Source of the DNA: Isoetes taiwanensis
Taxonomy: Eukaryota > Streptophyta > Lycopodiopsida > Isoetales > Isoetaceae
Assembly (NCBI GenBank): GCA_021234155.1
Contig: JAJEKV010000031.1
Location: 16,125,029 to 16,189,028 of the forward strand
DNA length: 64,000 nucleotides
Direction of reading: 5' to 3'
Shown here: one piece after another, positions 11,383-24,419 of the stretch
Position numbering within the stretch: the first letter of the stretch is position 1
Layout: every line of letters starts with the position of its first letter
Made by a program: the position numbers and the translations under genes
Notes under the pieces: model-generated
What the model was told of the DNA's origin: nothing
Databases searched by the model: none
The model's input: the letters and a program-made list of their open reading frames with translations, nothing else

Positions 11383-11459
11383 ATATACAACATGAGGAAA
11401 GGAATGTGCAAAAAGCTATAAAAGAAGCAGTCAAACGAAATGATCCAGCATCAGCAAAG
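11383..11459 (+). pseudogene. Single exon of VPS24/CHMP3-like ESCRT-III subunit
   Basis: The 77-bp segment follows the acceptor ttttgatattcag and is followed by GT at 11460-11461. It encodes IQHEERNVQKAIKEAVKRND then PASAK, matching helix 1-2 of plant VPS24. VPS24 is an ESCRT-III subunit that helps form multivesicular endosomes. The first codon is split across the upstream intron, as expected for a spliced exon. Neither the N-terminal exon nor the following exon is visible nearby, so this is probably an isolated fragment. Confidence 0.85.
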
Positions 11460-11541
11460 GTGTGATGTTCTATTGCTTCAGGTAATGTTATTCTTCGTAG
11501 CACTAGGTGTCTGACATTGATAAAAAGATCTCCTAGTGCAG

Positions 11542-12005
11542 GGGCAAGCTTTTGTGGATTTGCTCTAGCTGAAGGAGCTCCTGCGAAGTGTCTCTTAGAA
11601 TTGGTAAAGCGCTTAGTTTCATCTGCATTGCCTTCATCAGTTACAGGTCCTGACATTCAAGAGGGAGTTTGCCATGCTCTATCTCAAGCTTGCCTCAGCC
11701 TTGGTAAGCTAGAGCACTGGAGACAAGCATTAGGAGAATTCTTGTCAGGAGAATTGCTAAATTCTTTGCTTAAGGGGGCTCCAACATCTCGTGCAAGAGT
11801 TTACATTTTAAAGCTTGCTTCTTTTCTACCTCCCAAACATGCCCCAGAGATTGTAAAGTACTGTGGTCAGCTTGTGATGAACTGCATTGAAGAGCCACCT
11901 GATCTGTCTGCATGTGAAGAAGGAAGGAAGGAAGGAAAATCAAGGCAGTTCATTCCTTCGTACTTGCATGGGGAGGCTTTGAAGACCTTATGCAAGATAT
12001 TTTGA
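11542..12005 (+). pseudogene. Exon of an unidentified helical-repeat (HEAT/ARM-like) protein
   Basis: An open frame follows an AG acceptor (ctagtgcag) and runs 154 codons to a stop. It begins GASFCGFALAEGAPAKCLLE and includes PDIQEGVCHALSQACLSLGK and RVYILKLASFLPPKHAPEIV. The regular leucine-rich amphipathic helices with prolines between them look like HEAT or ARM repeats. I do not recognise the protein. The last 15 or so residues may be read-through into intron. Nearby exons of the same protein are not seen. Confidence 0.5.
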
Positions 12006-12079
12006 TTTTATTAAACCGAAAAAATCAAGATGTGTAGTTGTGAAAGGTGTAAATGGTCATAGAGCTTCTGATCCAAAGA

Positions 12080-13860
12080 GCTAAGCCAGTTAACGCAGCT
12101 TCAGGTTTTAGACTTGGTAGGAAGTTATTTCGAAGGTGCAATTCCAGTGGAATATTCTGATCTTACCAAGCTCAATATTCTCAAGCTGCCGGAAAACCTG
12201 CTAATCAGAAGCATCCCCTACCAGCTTGGAAATCTAACCCAACTCAAGCATTTAGAACTGGGCTACAATATTTACTCCGATGGTATTCCTCCTACTTTTG
12301 GGAATCTGATAAACCTGGAGTATCTAGACCTTTGCTGGGGTAATCTTTCGGGCAGAATACCTGGAGATTTGGAAAGCTAACAAAATGCAACACATTGTTT
12401 ATGTACAAGAATTTTTTTATTAGGTTCCTTGCCAGATGAGATGGGAATTATGTCTAGTCTATTGTCATTGGATTTATCAGACAACATGCTTGAGGGTGCA
12501 ATTCTTGATGGCTTTAGGAGGATGCACAATCTTACTATATTTCATCTTATGATAAACAGGTTAAATGGAAGCATTCCAAGCTTCATCAGAGAGCTTTCTA
12601 ATCTACAGACTTTTTCACTTTGGAACAACCGCATCACCGGAAGCCTTCCTGATCTAATACTGGGCAGTACTGCAAGCATTAGTTGGATTGACGTATCTTT
12701 GAATTTTATCTCAGGGCCAACTCCATCAGGTATTTGCGAAAGAGGTTCTCTTTTCAAGCTGGAGCTTTTTTTCCAACAATCTCATGGGCCCTGTGCCTGA
12801 TCTTTCAAACTGCAAGGCTCTGTTTCGAGTAAGAATGCACGATAACATTCAGATTTGGAGTCTTCCCAACATTCAAGAATTCCATGCTTCCAATATCAGG
12901 TTGTCTAGTTCCATCCCAGATCAGATTGGTGATGCTCCAATGCTTTCAGTGCTTGATCTTTCAAAAAAATTTTGCTTGAAGAGATACTCAGTTCCATCAG
13001 ACGTTGCCAGAGACTAGTGTCACTGAATTTAAGGCAGAACAATCTAACATGCACTCTCTCAACTGATCTTGCAGCATTGCCTATGCTGTCAATACTCGAT
13101 CTTTCGTCTAATAATTTCACAGGAGTGGTGCCATCTGAGTTTGAAAAATCTACCACACTAGAGGCATTTAATATTTAATTCGAACATCTATATGGGCAGC
13201 TGCGGGTCAGGACTGCTAACGAGGGATCTTTCATGGGAAATGAAGGGCTATGTGGAGGAGTATTGGGTTCATGTTCTTCTGAAAAAGCCAGAGATTCTTC
13301 ATGGCAGAGGTGAACTTGCTGGGATGTCTTAGGCTTAGAAATATTGTGAGGTTGCTTGGTTTTTGCTCCAACCATGAAAGACGTTTGCTCTTGTATGAAT
13401 ATATGCCTAATGGCAACCTAGGGGAGGTTCTTCATATTGGGGCCCTAGTGTATTGGCAGATTAGGTTACAAGGTATACCACTGCTGTTGGAGTGGCTCAA
13501 GGTCTATCTTATTTGCACCATGATCGCTTTCCCCAGATCATACATAGAGATGTGAAATCATGCAATATTTTGCTTCATTCTAATATGGAGATGCGCGTTG
13601 CAGACTTCGGCATGGCTAAACTCTTTGAGACAAGAGAATCAATGTCTGCCATTGCTGGCTTTTATGGTTACATTGCTCTTGATATGTATGTTATATGCTT
13701 TTTCTGGGTAACTTAGTCTAAAACTTAGAATTTGAATTTGCATTTTTCTGATCTGATTTTTCTTGATTTGCAGAATATACCTTTACAATGAAAGTAGACG
13801 AGAAGGCAGATATTTACAGCCATGATGTGGTTCTTTTGGATCCGTCATAATCTCTCTGTG
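12080..13860 (+). pseudogene. LRR receptor-like kinase pseudogene (PXY/TDR-MIK1-like)
   Basis: Leucine-rich repeats of the plant LxxLxLxxNxLxGxIP type run through several frames: 12114-12380, 12429-12800, 12784-13017, 12972-13178. A post-LRR segment with [20 protein letters not shown] follows (13225-13290). Kinase pieces then appear: [22 protein letters not shown] (13340-13405), the catalytic loop [11 protein letters not shown] and DFG within [10 protein letters not shown] (13492-13690). A later segment, EYTFTMKVDEKADIYSHDVV (13774-13840), follows an apparent 80-90 bp intron. Family members are plasma-membrane peptide-hormone receptors. Frameshifts, lost exon joins and a missing N-lobe show it is dead. 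The retained intron argues against retroposition. Confidence 0.85.
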
Positions 13861-16800
13861 TCAAACGCACTTGCATAACAACAACATCCACTTTATATTA
13901 ATATTTGTTAGTCTAGTGATCATAATCTAAAGTCCGGATTCTAAAGAACAGCCTTCTTTGGAGCATTGAGCTCATTATTGAGGCTCTTAGACATCAAGGT
14001 ATCTATAGGAACGTCATCATTGGTCTAAAGCCTTCTTGCATATCTGAAGGCAATCTAGCTCCAAGTGATGATGGAAAAAGGAGATCCAGCACCACATTTA
14101 TTTGTTCCTCAATGCATTTATTTATACAAGGTTGAAAAGCAGCGCGATATTTTTATATGTGGTCTTCTAGTTGTCTGATTCTTTGGCATGGCATGCCAAG
14201 TTCATCCTTTGAGTCACGATGTCTTGGTAGTTACAATTTACAGTGTAATCTAGAATACAGATGAATTATAATTCAAAGCATATAGTTTGTACAGGCTATG
14301 TGAATTACAAAGATAAGATACGTGGAATGTTTATGCCAAGAATGTAGATTTAGTAATCTACAATGTAACAGGGCTGACATAAATTAATAAATTTGCATAT
14401 ATAAAACATTTATGCCACGAACGTAGACAAGAATCTATAATGTGGCAAAAAGGCTCATAGTATATAAAACAGTAAATCCAAAATTCAAACTGTGCATGAC
14501 GTGTAATTAAATACAATAACCAGTCTGACTTTAGATAGACTATTTTATCATACTGGGGATTAAGAGACTTGCGCCCCATTCAGTAAAGGTCATGGTGTTG
14601 AATCTTCAGTCGCCATGGTTTTTAAGCAAGAAAGAGTGCAGTATAGTGTTTCAAATTGCTGCTTGACATAACCAGCAATATTATGTATCGGATTTTGTAT
14701 ATCCTAGAGTCCTGAATTTTATATATGAACTCTATTGTTTTTCTTCGGACATGAAAAAAAGCTCAATTAGATTTCTTGTTTTTGAATCGGAATTTGGGGA
14801 GTCCAACCCCTCCTGTTTTGCTATACCTGTTACCAAGAGAGCTTTAGTTCATAATAACAAAACCCACTCCGTCATTTGTATATGCGAAAAAAAGGGTTAG
14901 GCAAAAACGTGTACGTGCTTAAAAGAAAAGAATTTTGTCCAAATTTATTTTTAGCCTGTCCTGCAAAAATGTTGGGAAAGGCATAGATTACCACAGCAAA
15001 AAGGTCACAACCAAAAGGCCTCATTCAAACCATTAATAACCCCCGACACATCAAATGACCCAACAAGAACCATGAAAATGAAACAACAACAAGAAACATG
15101 AAAACACACTCTCGGACCACCAAAGGGCAACCCTCCGTGTGCAGCACCTTGTTTAATTGCCATGCATGGCATCCTTTCACTAAAAGGACACTTTTAATTG
15201 TCTTATGTGGTATCTTTTAGCAGTATGTCATGTGGCATACAAATTCATTAAAGATTAATGCATCTCTCCATTAGTCTTCGTTTACGCTTTGTGGATCCTC
15301 ATGCGGAATGAAGATTGGTCACTTATGCTGCATAAAGTGTCTTAAATAGCCTTTGCACATCGCGAAAAAATGTTTGACAAGCCATGTACTTGTAAGAAAG
15401 GGCTAGACAGACTTCACTCTAAGCGATTCATGCACGCAAAAGGACATTGGGACAATCTCGGTCGTCGATAAGGGTGGAGGGACAGACAGACGCCACGGTT
15501 TTGGGATTATTGATATATCCTGATATAGTGCAAGGGGGCCTGTTGTAGAGCCAGGATAGTGCAGTCTTATCAGCACGGTCGTACATTAGGTTAGGGTGTT
15601 GGTGCCATCACTTCTCTCCACAAAGGACAGAAAGGTCTACCGCCGCTTCTTCCTATTATAGTGGTATATAGAAATTTTACATCTATATAAAATGTTATTT
15701 TAAAATGGACCTTGACAAAAAACCAGAATAGTCGATTCTACTGCCGTTGTTGGCAACATTAGGACAAAATGTGAATGTCTGGCTAAAATTAGTCCACAAA
15801 ATGAGTGTGACAAAGTAGTAGTGTCACTGATACAATAACATTGGGACTATTATCTCAAAAATTCAAACACCCAAAAATTTTGCAGTTTAAGGATCTACTC
15901 AAGGTCGCATAATAGGTCCATATTATGTAATGGAAAGGCAAGGGACGATCAACAGGTTTAAAAGGGAAAGGGGTAGGAAAGGATGTTGTTTGAAAATAAA
16001 TGGAATAATGGACAATGAGACAATAGATAGCAACATGACAAAAGTTGAGTGATGGATATGAAAGAAGATAAATATAACTGTCCATTTTCTAAACAAAGAA
16101 TTGAATTGAATAATTTATTACGCTCATGAAGACTGTACATTTGTGGGACCCAACACACTAGGTACATTAAGCTCGTTACTAGCTAAAATTAAAAAGCCCC
16201 TACCCAAAGGGTTTTTTAGGGAAAAACCTTTGATAATAATGAGCCTAGTGGAGATATACACGTGTTGTTATAAATTGCATGTCCTTGGCATTGTTGCTCA
16301 AGCACTTAAGTATGTTGCTAATCACTTCCAATAAAGTAAGATGCTAGTGCAACCACTTTAGATGTCTATAGAAGCATATGTAAAGATTGATATGGGACAA
16401 TGAAACTGCAAATTTTTCTTCAATAGCCATAAATGGTAGACAAATTTTGAACATATCTGGAGCTTTGAGCTGACAACACTAATAGATCTAGACTATCTTG
16501 GTTCATCATCCCATCTACCTGTCTCAATTCTGAGTTGGTGTGCATATATGTAAATAGCTGCACTTCTCGACGTCTTTATAGTCAAGCATGCCAATCGATA
16601 TACTTGTGGTTTAGGGGTCACGGTAGGTTAATATATTCCTTGTAATTAGTTGGTTACCCCTTACTATAGCATCCTAGAGTTTGCCCAAGAAACATGTATC
16701 CATATATTGCTCCGATCGAGTAAGATCTGGATTGTCATCCATCTATACACACATATGTTCCTAGACAACCCATCTCCATAGCCAACCTTGACATTTCTCC

Positions 16801-17425
16801 TTTTTTCGCAAGGTTTTAGCCCTCTTGACCTATGGCAAGTATATAGCAAGCTTGGCATGAAAGGTTTGGTAGTAAAGCATATGGTGTTCCATTGATGCCC
16901 ATTCAAGGGGCATAAATCTAGTCTCCTGCAAGAGGATGTGATATGAGACATAGTCTTGAATCCTAATGCATGGGACAAAAATGCTTTAAATTATCCAATG
17001 TGGCAGATGTTCACATGATCTCAGACCTCCACACCATATAGTAAAACAACACATAAAACAAACATGCTTAATAGGACCAATTGTAAGGCTCTGCTTTGAG
17101 AAAATTATTATGCATATTAACATATATACCTTATAGCCTATAGTTAACCTGTTTCTAGATACAAGCATCCCAATGCATGTTAGTAGCAAACTCCATCCTC
17201 CCAACTATACAATCTTCAATAATAATGGGCAGCAAAAATTGAAGTGAAAATATACTAGCAAAGTGAAACATGAAGAATGAAATATTAAATCAATGATGTA
17301 ATATTATTTTAGCAAGTGGAAAGTGGACCAATTCACATAAAGACAGTAGAATTATTAAATTAGGAAACAAATCTAGCCAACCAAAAGAGAACTTCCAATT
17401 TTACAACCCCAATAGATGCGGAAGA
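13861..17425. other. Long stretch with no identifiable gene
   Basis: AT-rich sequence with scattered short frames. Minus-strand frames at 16664-16978 (104 codons) and 16986-17204 (72 codons) lie head to tail and could be decayed retroelement coding sequence, but no motif identifies them. I see no RNA gene. Confidence 0.4.
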
Positions 17426-17589
17426 TTTTTTTTTTTTTTTTTAAGGACGTCAGACTTTATTAATAACACTCCATCATAATACATAATACAATGCAGAGAC
17501 AGGAATAAAAAACCCAGTGGACAATCAGATCCAACTGAGCAGGGCCACTCGTCTAAGCATGACAATATAATGCAACACAAGGCCCCCAA
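17426..17589 (-). mobile_element. 3' end of a retroposed transcript (probable LINE) on minus strand
   Basis: Read on the minus strand, an AATAAA signal (complement of 17456-17461) is followed by about 14 bases and then a run of 17 A residues (17426-17442). This is the signature of a reverse-transcribed polyadenylated RNA. No target duplication or coding domain was found, so LINE origin is inferred from the other LINE ends in the window. Confidence 0.55.
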
Positions 17590-18360
17590 AAATCAACAGT
17601 TATCAGTATTTCATAGCAATTTTTACAAAAAGCCACTATAATAAAATAATATTACTTTGTGGGTTAATATGTTGATTAACCATGAATAGTTACATATTGT
17701 GGTCCTTACTTACGATTTCTTGTTTTAGTTTGTTGCCATAGTTCAATATCATGATTATTTATGGTAGTTAGATTGTATGGTTTAATACAATGCTCTTAAT
17801 AGTGCTTTATTGCTATGTTTTAAGTCGGTGGTCCAATTAGTGATGTAGGACAGAAAGTAGTAATGGTTTTTTCTTTAAATGCTTATGCAACTTTACATTT
17901 TTTTTATGAGTCCATGGGAAAAAATGACTCAATGTTTTCATAAGCTAAATGTTAATTGTTTGTTCATTAAAATGATGGTGGCTTGAATTTTTAACTATTT
18001 GATATTAGTCAAAACCAGTGGTGTTTTAGATAATGAAGTCGTATTGGGCTATTAAACATAAGTAGTTAGGAACCACTGTGATTTAGAAGACATAAATCGT
18101 CAAAAATTTTGCAACACTTGTTATAAATTTTCCATCAAAATCTTAATGCTTTTGTTCAATAAATGGTATTGATTTATCACAAATTGCATTATTATTTTAC
18201 TGTACAAAGACTTGGAAATTTCTATACAATACCTTAGAGCAATTTGATGTTTTTTACAATAAAACAGCATATATGTGCTCATAACATAATAACGATGATT
18301 GGTACAAGCATTGAGAGATTTAAAAAATTGTAACTGACTTCCACAAAATCAACTTATATG
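17590..18360. other. No gene seen
   Basis: Very AT-rich sequence without long frames or recognisable repeats. Confidence 0.4.
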
Positions 18361-18480
18361 AAGACGCCGTGGGATTTGAACCCTGGTATTTCCATTCATA
18401 TATAAAGGGCCCATAGTTTCAATACTAATATTCGATTCCTGTTCAGACTAAAGAGCACAAATTGATTGAAAAAGCAATTG
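18361..18480 (-). repeat. tRNA-derived SINE-like fragment
   Basis: The minus strand carries ggttcaaatcc (about 18372-18382), a near-consensus pol III B box of the GGTTCRANTCC type. The cloverleaf around it is not intact, so it is not a tRNA gene. Boundaries are unknown. Confidence 0.35.
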
Positions 18481-18773
18481 AACGTATATAAAATCACCAA
18501 AAGCTCAATATTTCTAGAACTTGTTTTTCTGGCATACTAAAAAGCGCTTCTTAGAATGTAGCGGCTAATTTCAATGCATTATTACAATGCTAACTAAGAG
18601 AGTAGCATGAAATTACAGCAGAAGTAAAACATGCCAAGGCAGTCCGTACTTTGTGCTTTCACATCCTTTAAAATTCACTTCCTTTTACTGCTACTTTGTA
18701 CTCTTTCTGCATCAAGTAAAAATACATGAAAGGGACACGTCTAAAGTGCAGTATTCACCTGAAACCTCTCTTC

Positions 18774-19892
18774 TCAATTAAATGCAAGACATATAAGTCT
18801 ACCAATATGCAGAAATACTTTTTGGTTAATCATATCCAATTGTTGCTTCAAATTCAAGTTTCCTGCACGTTCAGAATAAGGGAGGAAGCCACTTAGGACA
18901 TTCAGAACTATACTTTGCACCTTAAAAAATGAATGTTTCAAAGCTTGTCTGCAATTGATCCTTTTTGTGGATCCTTAAGTGATCTCCTTAAAAGACTATA
19001 TTAACAATTATTTAGGCTTAAGAAATTAATTTTACTATATATTCATGCGTGCAACAAAGTACCTTAGAAAACTGTTTTATCGCCCCATAGTCAAGTGCAG
19101 GAGAAGCTTTCTGAAATGTCATTAATAGAAATTAGAAAGAAACAACTCCATCATTCTTTCCCAATATTATCTACAAGGATGGTTGATACCTTCATGGCAG
19201 AGTACTTGAAAATGCAGCACGTCCATGAACTGGTCCAGAAGTGAATCTGAAGGACCAAATATCAGCTCTAGAAATGAAAAATGATCAAGAGATGTTATGC
19301 CAAAGCATCCCATGTGCAAAAATAGACATTGTAGATAAACACGGTATACAGAAGAGGCAGAAAGAAACCAGAAATTACAAAATCACGAAATAAAAAGAGA
19401 AAGAAAAAGGCCACATACTTAATGCCATATCATAGTCACACCTCAAATGCATCCTGAAACAAGCTAAATGCAAGCAGAAGCAGACCAGGAGAAGGGTAAA
19501 TGAAGAGGTAAGGACAACAAAAGCTATCCCTGCAAGCTGCCTATCACAAGTGTCAAACAAGCAAACAAACAAACAGGCTAAAACACCAAAATGCCCAGTT
19601 TTACTGCATCACTTACATAAAAAAGAATAATGTCCTGATATACTTGAAAGAAAATGCTCACCGTAACATCCCGCTATATGTGCCATGACATAGTCTGGAA
19701 GACGAACAAGGCCACAAGATCAACTGATCTTATCATTCCTGATCCTCTAGGCGGCTAAATCACCAAAACAACAGAACAAAGCATGCAAAGCTTGAACAAC
19801 CTCAATCAAAGGAAAAAAACATGAGGAATGCAGTAGTGTTCTGACCCCGGTATACCAACATAGTATGCAGCTTGCAGAGCCGCCATCTCCAT
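18774..19892 (-). CDS. Cryptic six-exon gene, 127 residues, unidentified
   Basis: I assembled this gene from six small exons on the minus strand: 19892-19856, 19694-19662, 19463-19419, 19267-19190, 19106-19063 and 18920-18774. Each junction has a GT donor and AG acceptor, and every split codon rejoins in phase. The summed length is 384 bp, exactly 128 codons with the stop. Translation begins MEMAALQAAYYVDYVMAHIA and passes through KLIFGPSDSLLDQFMDVLHF. It ends in VQSIVLNVLSGFLPYSERAG and a hydrophobic tail to a TGA at 18774-18776. I see no signal peptide and only one weakly hydrophobic C-terminal stretch. I do not recognise the family. The third-exon acceptor and the start codon are the least certain choices, and the frame is open upstream of the chosen ATG. 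Confidence 0.6.
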
Positions 19893-20060
19893 CCAAGCGG
19901 CAAACAGTTGCCCGCCGCTGCCTCTTGCGTTCGAATTTTTAGGTTTTATTAGGTTTTCTCCTGTTGCTTTTGTAATTTTGAACATTTTTCTAAGATCTTA
20001 TTTGAATGTATTCATTTTCCAATATGATTTTAAAGCAATTATTGTATACAGGAATGTTTA
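19893..20060 (-). promoter_or_regulatory. Presumed 5' flank of the six-exon gene
   Basis: This is the region directly upstream of the inferred start codon on the minus strand. I see no clear TATA box at a fixed distance. It is listed only because position makes it the likely leader and promoter. Confidence 0.25.
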
Positions 20061-20087
20061 GGTAGGTAGGTAGGTAGGTAGGTAGGT
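20061..20087 (+). repeat. GGTA microsatellite
   Basis: Nearly seven perfect GGTA units in a row. It is bounded by non-repetitive sequence. Confidence 0.95.
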
Positions 20088-22200
20088 CTGTCTGGCTTGG
20101 AAAATTGGCTGATGTGTGAATGCGCGGAGGCCAATTTTCTGGACGGACCCGACACCTAAACATTGGTGCAACGTGAAAATTTGGTTGGGCGTTTTTTGTT
20201 GACGTGGCTGTTCACATTCTTATTTCTTCTGCCCGAGCTCCGGCTATGGCATCGTCTTGACTCCAAGGGGCTAGGCTGCATCGATCAGCTCGTTGTCTAG
20301 ATTTTCTGAAGCACCTTGGGTGTCTCTTTTGTTTGATCCTATTTTGAAGTCGAGCATCAGAGCTTTTGAATGTTTTTGGAGGATCTTTAGTTCGTTGTGG
20401 TTTTCGGAGATTCTTCTACCTTTTTCAAGTAGAGCGTCTCTGTTCTTGTAATAATATTTTACTTTTGCACGTTCTTTTGATATTTGTGTGTTTGGTGCCC
20501 ACAAAGAATAGAAAGAGAAAGAGGCGCTATTCTGGCTATAGCCAAGGCTAGGATTATTGAGTTTTCCTTATTTTGTGCTTAGAAGCTCGTTCACCAGAGC
20601 TATGGGGTATCTTTCATGCTGGACAGAAGGCGTCATTGTAACTTGCCAAGCCTGTGCAAAACAAACTGCCATTCAGCCTCCTAAGATTGAACTTCCGATT
20701 GAAGGAGCTAGAGCATGCTATCTGAGGTTTTAGCCGGGAGACTTTGTTGGGAAAAGGCAGCTATGATTGGGTTTACAGAGGAGCCATCCTTGACGTAATG
20801 AAGGTCGCTATAAAATGCAGACCTTCAATGTTATAAGTGTCTATTTGTATAATATGTGATTGATTAATATGTTGATAATGAGTGAAAAACATACCTAAAA
20901 AAAATTGAGAATCGGTGATTCTTAAAAAGTAAACTTCAAGAATCATTGATTGTGGGAAAGAATATGTGCCACGTGGCACATAGGCATTGGCGGATGGAGC
21001 AGAAAATGCCCCACCCAATTTTTACATATAATATAAAAAAAACAAGTGCAAAATAAACAAATCCATGTTCATACATAGTATAGACTATAGGCCTTGCTCA
21101 TTTCCATAGAAATACCTTTGTTTATCCTATCCTAACATTATATGTCGACCCAAAAACAAAGGCCACATCATCTCCATTCAAAATATTCCACATCAACAAA
21201 GGGAAATGTTGCTATTAGGCACGGAGTAGTGCAAAAATTGAAGTCCGTCGGATTAATATAATGGACAACAAAGATTTGAACTTTAGGACTTTGAACATAC
21301 CTAGCTCACCTGAAGGCTCAAATTGCAAAAGCCCTGGTGGTCATAAAAAATCCTTGGTTGCCAAGCATTCAAAATTTTGCACATGGGTTATTCTGGGAGT
21401 AGAGGTTCTTCCGTGCGACAATAAATCTTTTGAATTAGATCACGAACTAGCTTCGTTTTTCCTCCTGTTCAAATTGAAGGAAGGTGAAGGGTAGATTCTA
21501 GAACAGTTGTGTAATTTTTTGAAATTTTTTCCAGATGGTTCTCTCATTTGAGAAATGGATGTATATTTTATCTTAAGCAAAGATAAATCCGCATACAGCA
21601 TCTATATGATTATTTGCACATGAAGATTAAGTTGAATTGAAATAGGAATAGAATCATCATGAAGGAAACACTCAGACAATGGTTTAGTATAAGGCTTATT
21701 AATCTCCTAGAAGTGGTGTAGGACTATATCTTACTATTCACCTCAACCAAAGTATGCCATAAGTCAATTGTTTCAACAAAAACCACGTCATACAATAAAA
21801 CTTGTCTTCAAAACATGCCATAACTCAAGATAGTTCTAATAAGACATTACTAGTTTTAACTAACCACTATTATATGCACAAAACTATCTCATAAACCAAA
21901 CTAGTCTTGCCAAACCACTATAGCACCAAAATCAACGTTAATAACCATGCCACATACCAGTATGAGTTTTGACAAACCACTATGGTATATGGTTTTCTTC
22001 TATCAAATAAATTCATACATAAAAAACTACATATATCATGGTTTTTAGATGAATGGATACTGGTTATACATAGTAGTTCATTTTTGGGGGTCTTGTGCAA
22101 TTCACACTATTTTCCTCTCCTACAAAAAGAAGAATGATATATAATCATATTCATAGAAAAGTTACTTTAACCAGGTCGAACTTCCACATCCATAGAATCA
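20088..22200. other. No supported gene
   Basis: Short frames occur on both strands, for example 20271-20504 (-) encoding a charged peptide ending GASENLDNELIDAA, and 21261-21494 (+, 77 codons). Neither has a recognisable domain or convincing splice context. Confidence 0.35.
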
Positions 22201-23768
22201 TTAAAGCAACTTGATCTGCTCCCTGGTGTTCAATGCCACTGAATCAGGAACATCCACTGTAACAATCATAGCAGATACTGGAGCTACAGAGTGGACTAAC
22301 GCAGATTGAGGAGCCGAGCTATTTTTGCGACGGGCAAGCTTCCTTAGGCGTGGAGTAGACAAGCCTTCTTCCAATAATTCTTGCTTGTGAGCAAGCAATG
22401 TCCTAAAGACGAGAGTGTTGATCCTCATTAAGAGGGGTCTACTGATATAGACTGAGACGGAGATGCACTAGACGAAGGCAATGGTGCAGAGGCAGATGAG
22501 GAAGAAGATGATACAACATGACATTCGAGTGAAGTGGCTGCTATGTGACATGGGATAGGAGCAGTTGAGGAGGTAGAGACAAAAGTATGCCTAGACCCAA
22601 GTCGCGAAAGCCTCAATATTGGAAAACATCTTGGCAAGCTCAGGTCCATTCAGCAGACGTAGTTTGTACTTGAAAAAAAGTGGGCCACTTTTGACGACTA
22701 CTGATTGAGGAATAGAAACACAAGTAGGAAGAGATACACAAATTCGAGGACCATTAACAATGGAATGGGCAAGATGCATACCCAATCCATTGGCAATAGC
22801 AATCGTAAAATCAGACACTTGCAGTTCTAGTGGAAAATCCTCTAAGGCAAGCCAACAAGGCATGCGCAATGCATCAGACTTACTTGGCAAGAATCCAGGA
22901 GAATACACTTGATATAGAAGATAATGTCCCCAAAGAGGATCAACACCACGCTCCACAAGCCTGTCAACTGCAAGTGAAGAGTCAAACATGACCAGAAAGA
23001 AATTATTATCTTTATCCAAAACTTTTAGAGACGCATAGTGAGGAAGACCCAGTCTCTGGAGGTGATGTTTTAGCCAGAATCCAACTCTCCTGAGATTCAA
23101 AAACTGTCCAGTGAAATGGCAAACAACTGCATGAGACACAAGGTTCTGAATTACACTGCAAATGAGCATTATGATCAATTTTCAACAACTGGTATGCCAG
23201 CCTGTGTAAAAGCATTTGAACACTGCTGTGCCTCATAGAATACACCCTCAGGAGGCCACTGAACATCCATACGGTCATGTTGTGTTTGTAACTCATTTAG
23301 ATACGAGCTCAATTCTTTCTTGTTATTCTGTATCATAATATTCAATGCAGTCGAAACACGAGCAGATTGCACAGTGGATGTCAAATCATGTTTGATCCAA
23401 TCGCTAAATCGTGTAGAAGGCGTTCTAGCTACAGCATCAGCAGAATCCTAAGGAGCAGGAGCAGACACACGCCCAGCAGAAGTAGACAAACAAGAAGCAG
23501 AAGCAATAGTAGAAGTATTTACAGTAGACTCTACTTGAGAAGTAGACAAAGGTGCAGATTTGGAAAGAGGGGGAAAGTGCTGCAAGCTTGTACTTATATC
23601 AAGAGGAGAAGGGTCAAAAGCAAGAGGATTAAGGTGAGAATTATTGGGTAAATTAGGAAGCGGCAAAGGAGAATTTATATCATACGCAAAAGAAGAAGCA
23701 AAAACACCACCTACCACTTTCTTGGCTGACGAACGTGTTTCAGAAGCTGGCGAACTAGGGTTTGCCAT
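22201..23768 (-). mobile_element. LINE ORF1 (DUF4283) remnant, 5' part of element
   Basis: The minus strand reads from an ATG at 23768 (MANPSSPASETRSSAKKVVG) through several frames. The frame 22591-23178 contains a DUF4283 domain, visible as NNFFLVMFDSSLAVDRLVER then LLYQVYSPGFLPSKSDALRM and PCWLALEDFPLELQ. DUF4283 is the RNA-binding-like domain of plant LINE ORF1. The C-terminal part (22201-22649) is serine- and lysine/arginine-rich. A plausible untranslated leader lies at 23769-23950. Frame breaks make it non-coding. A LINE fragment that keeps the 5' half but lacks ORF2 is unusual and implies later deletion. Confidence 0.75.
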
Positions 23769-24419
23769 GGTATTTGAAATTTGTAAACTCCAAATCCGGA
23801 CCAGATAGACACAACAAAAATATGTAAATTATAGACCAATGGAAAGCTCGCATCTCCCGCTTTCCAACGCACTAAAAAACACCTGAATCTGACAATCGAG
23901 CCAGAAGTTATGAAGAAAACCGCGTCGAGACCCTACATGGCGGCCATCACAGCGCCCATGCGACCCTAACTTGTTAATGAAGATCAAGAATGATGTTGTG
24001 AGGTGAAAATATGAAGATTGTCATAGCCCATGCAAGTGCACTGTCTCGTGCGGTACAATGCTACCTGTCACAGGAGAAATGGCACCTCTTCGAGATGTTG
24101 TCTTATGCTACCTGCCATAGTAGAAGCACCACCACTTCGAGATAATATCTTACATTACATTGTAGATAAATTAGAAAAGATAGGATAAGAAGACGAAAAG
24201 GTATAAAGCGAAAATGATCCTGAACTAAATGACTAGAGATGGATAGGAGAATCTACATAGAAATTATAGAGAAAGTAGGACAGTATGAGCAGTTTGCACA
24301 AGTGTCAAAACACTGGTCCTTGAATAAGAAAGAGAGATATGTAACAAGGGAGATAGGAGAGCTCACGTTCTAGAGCTTTTGGACTATGGAACTGTGAAGA
24401 ACAACAGCTAGCTAAAGTT

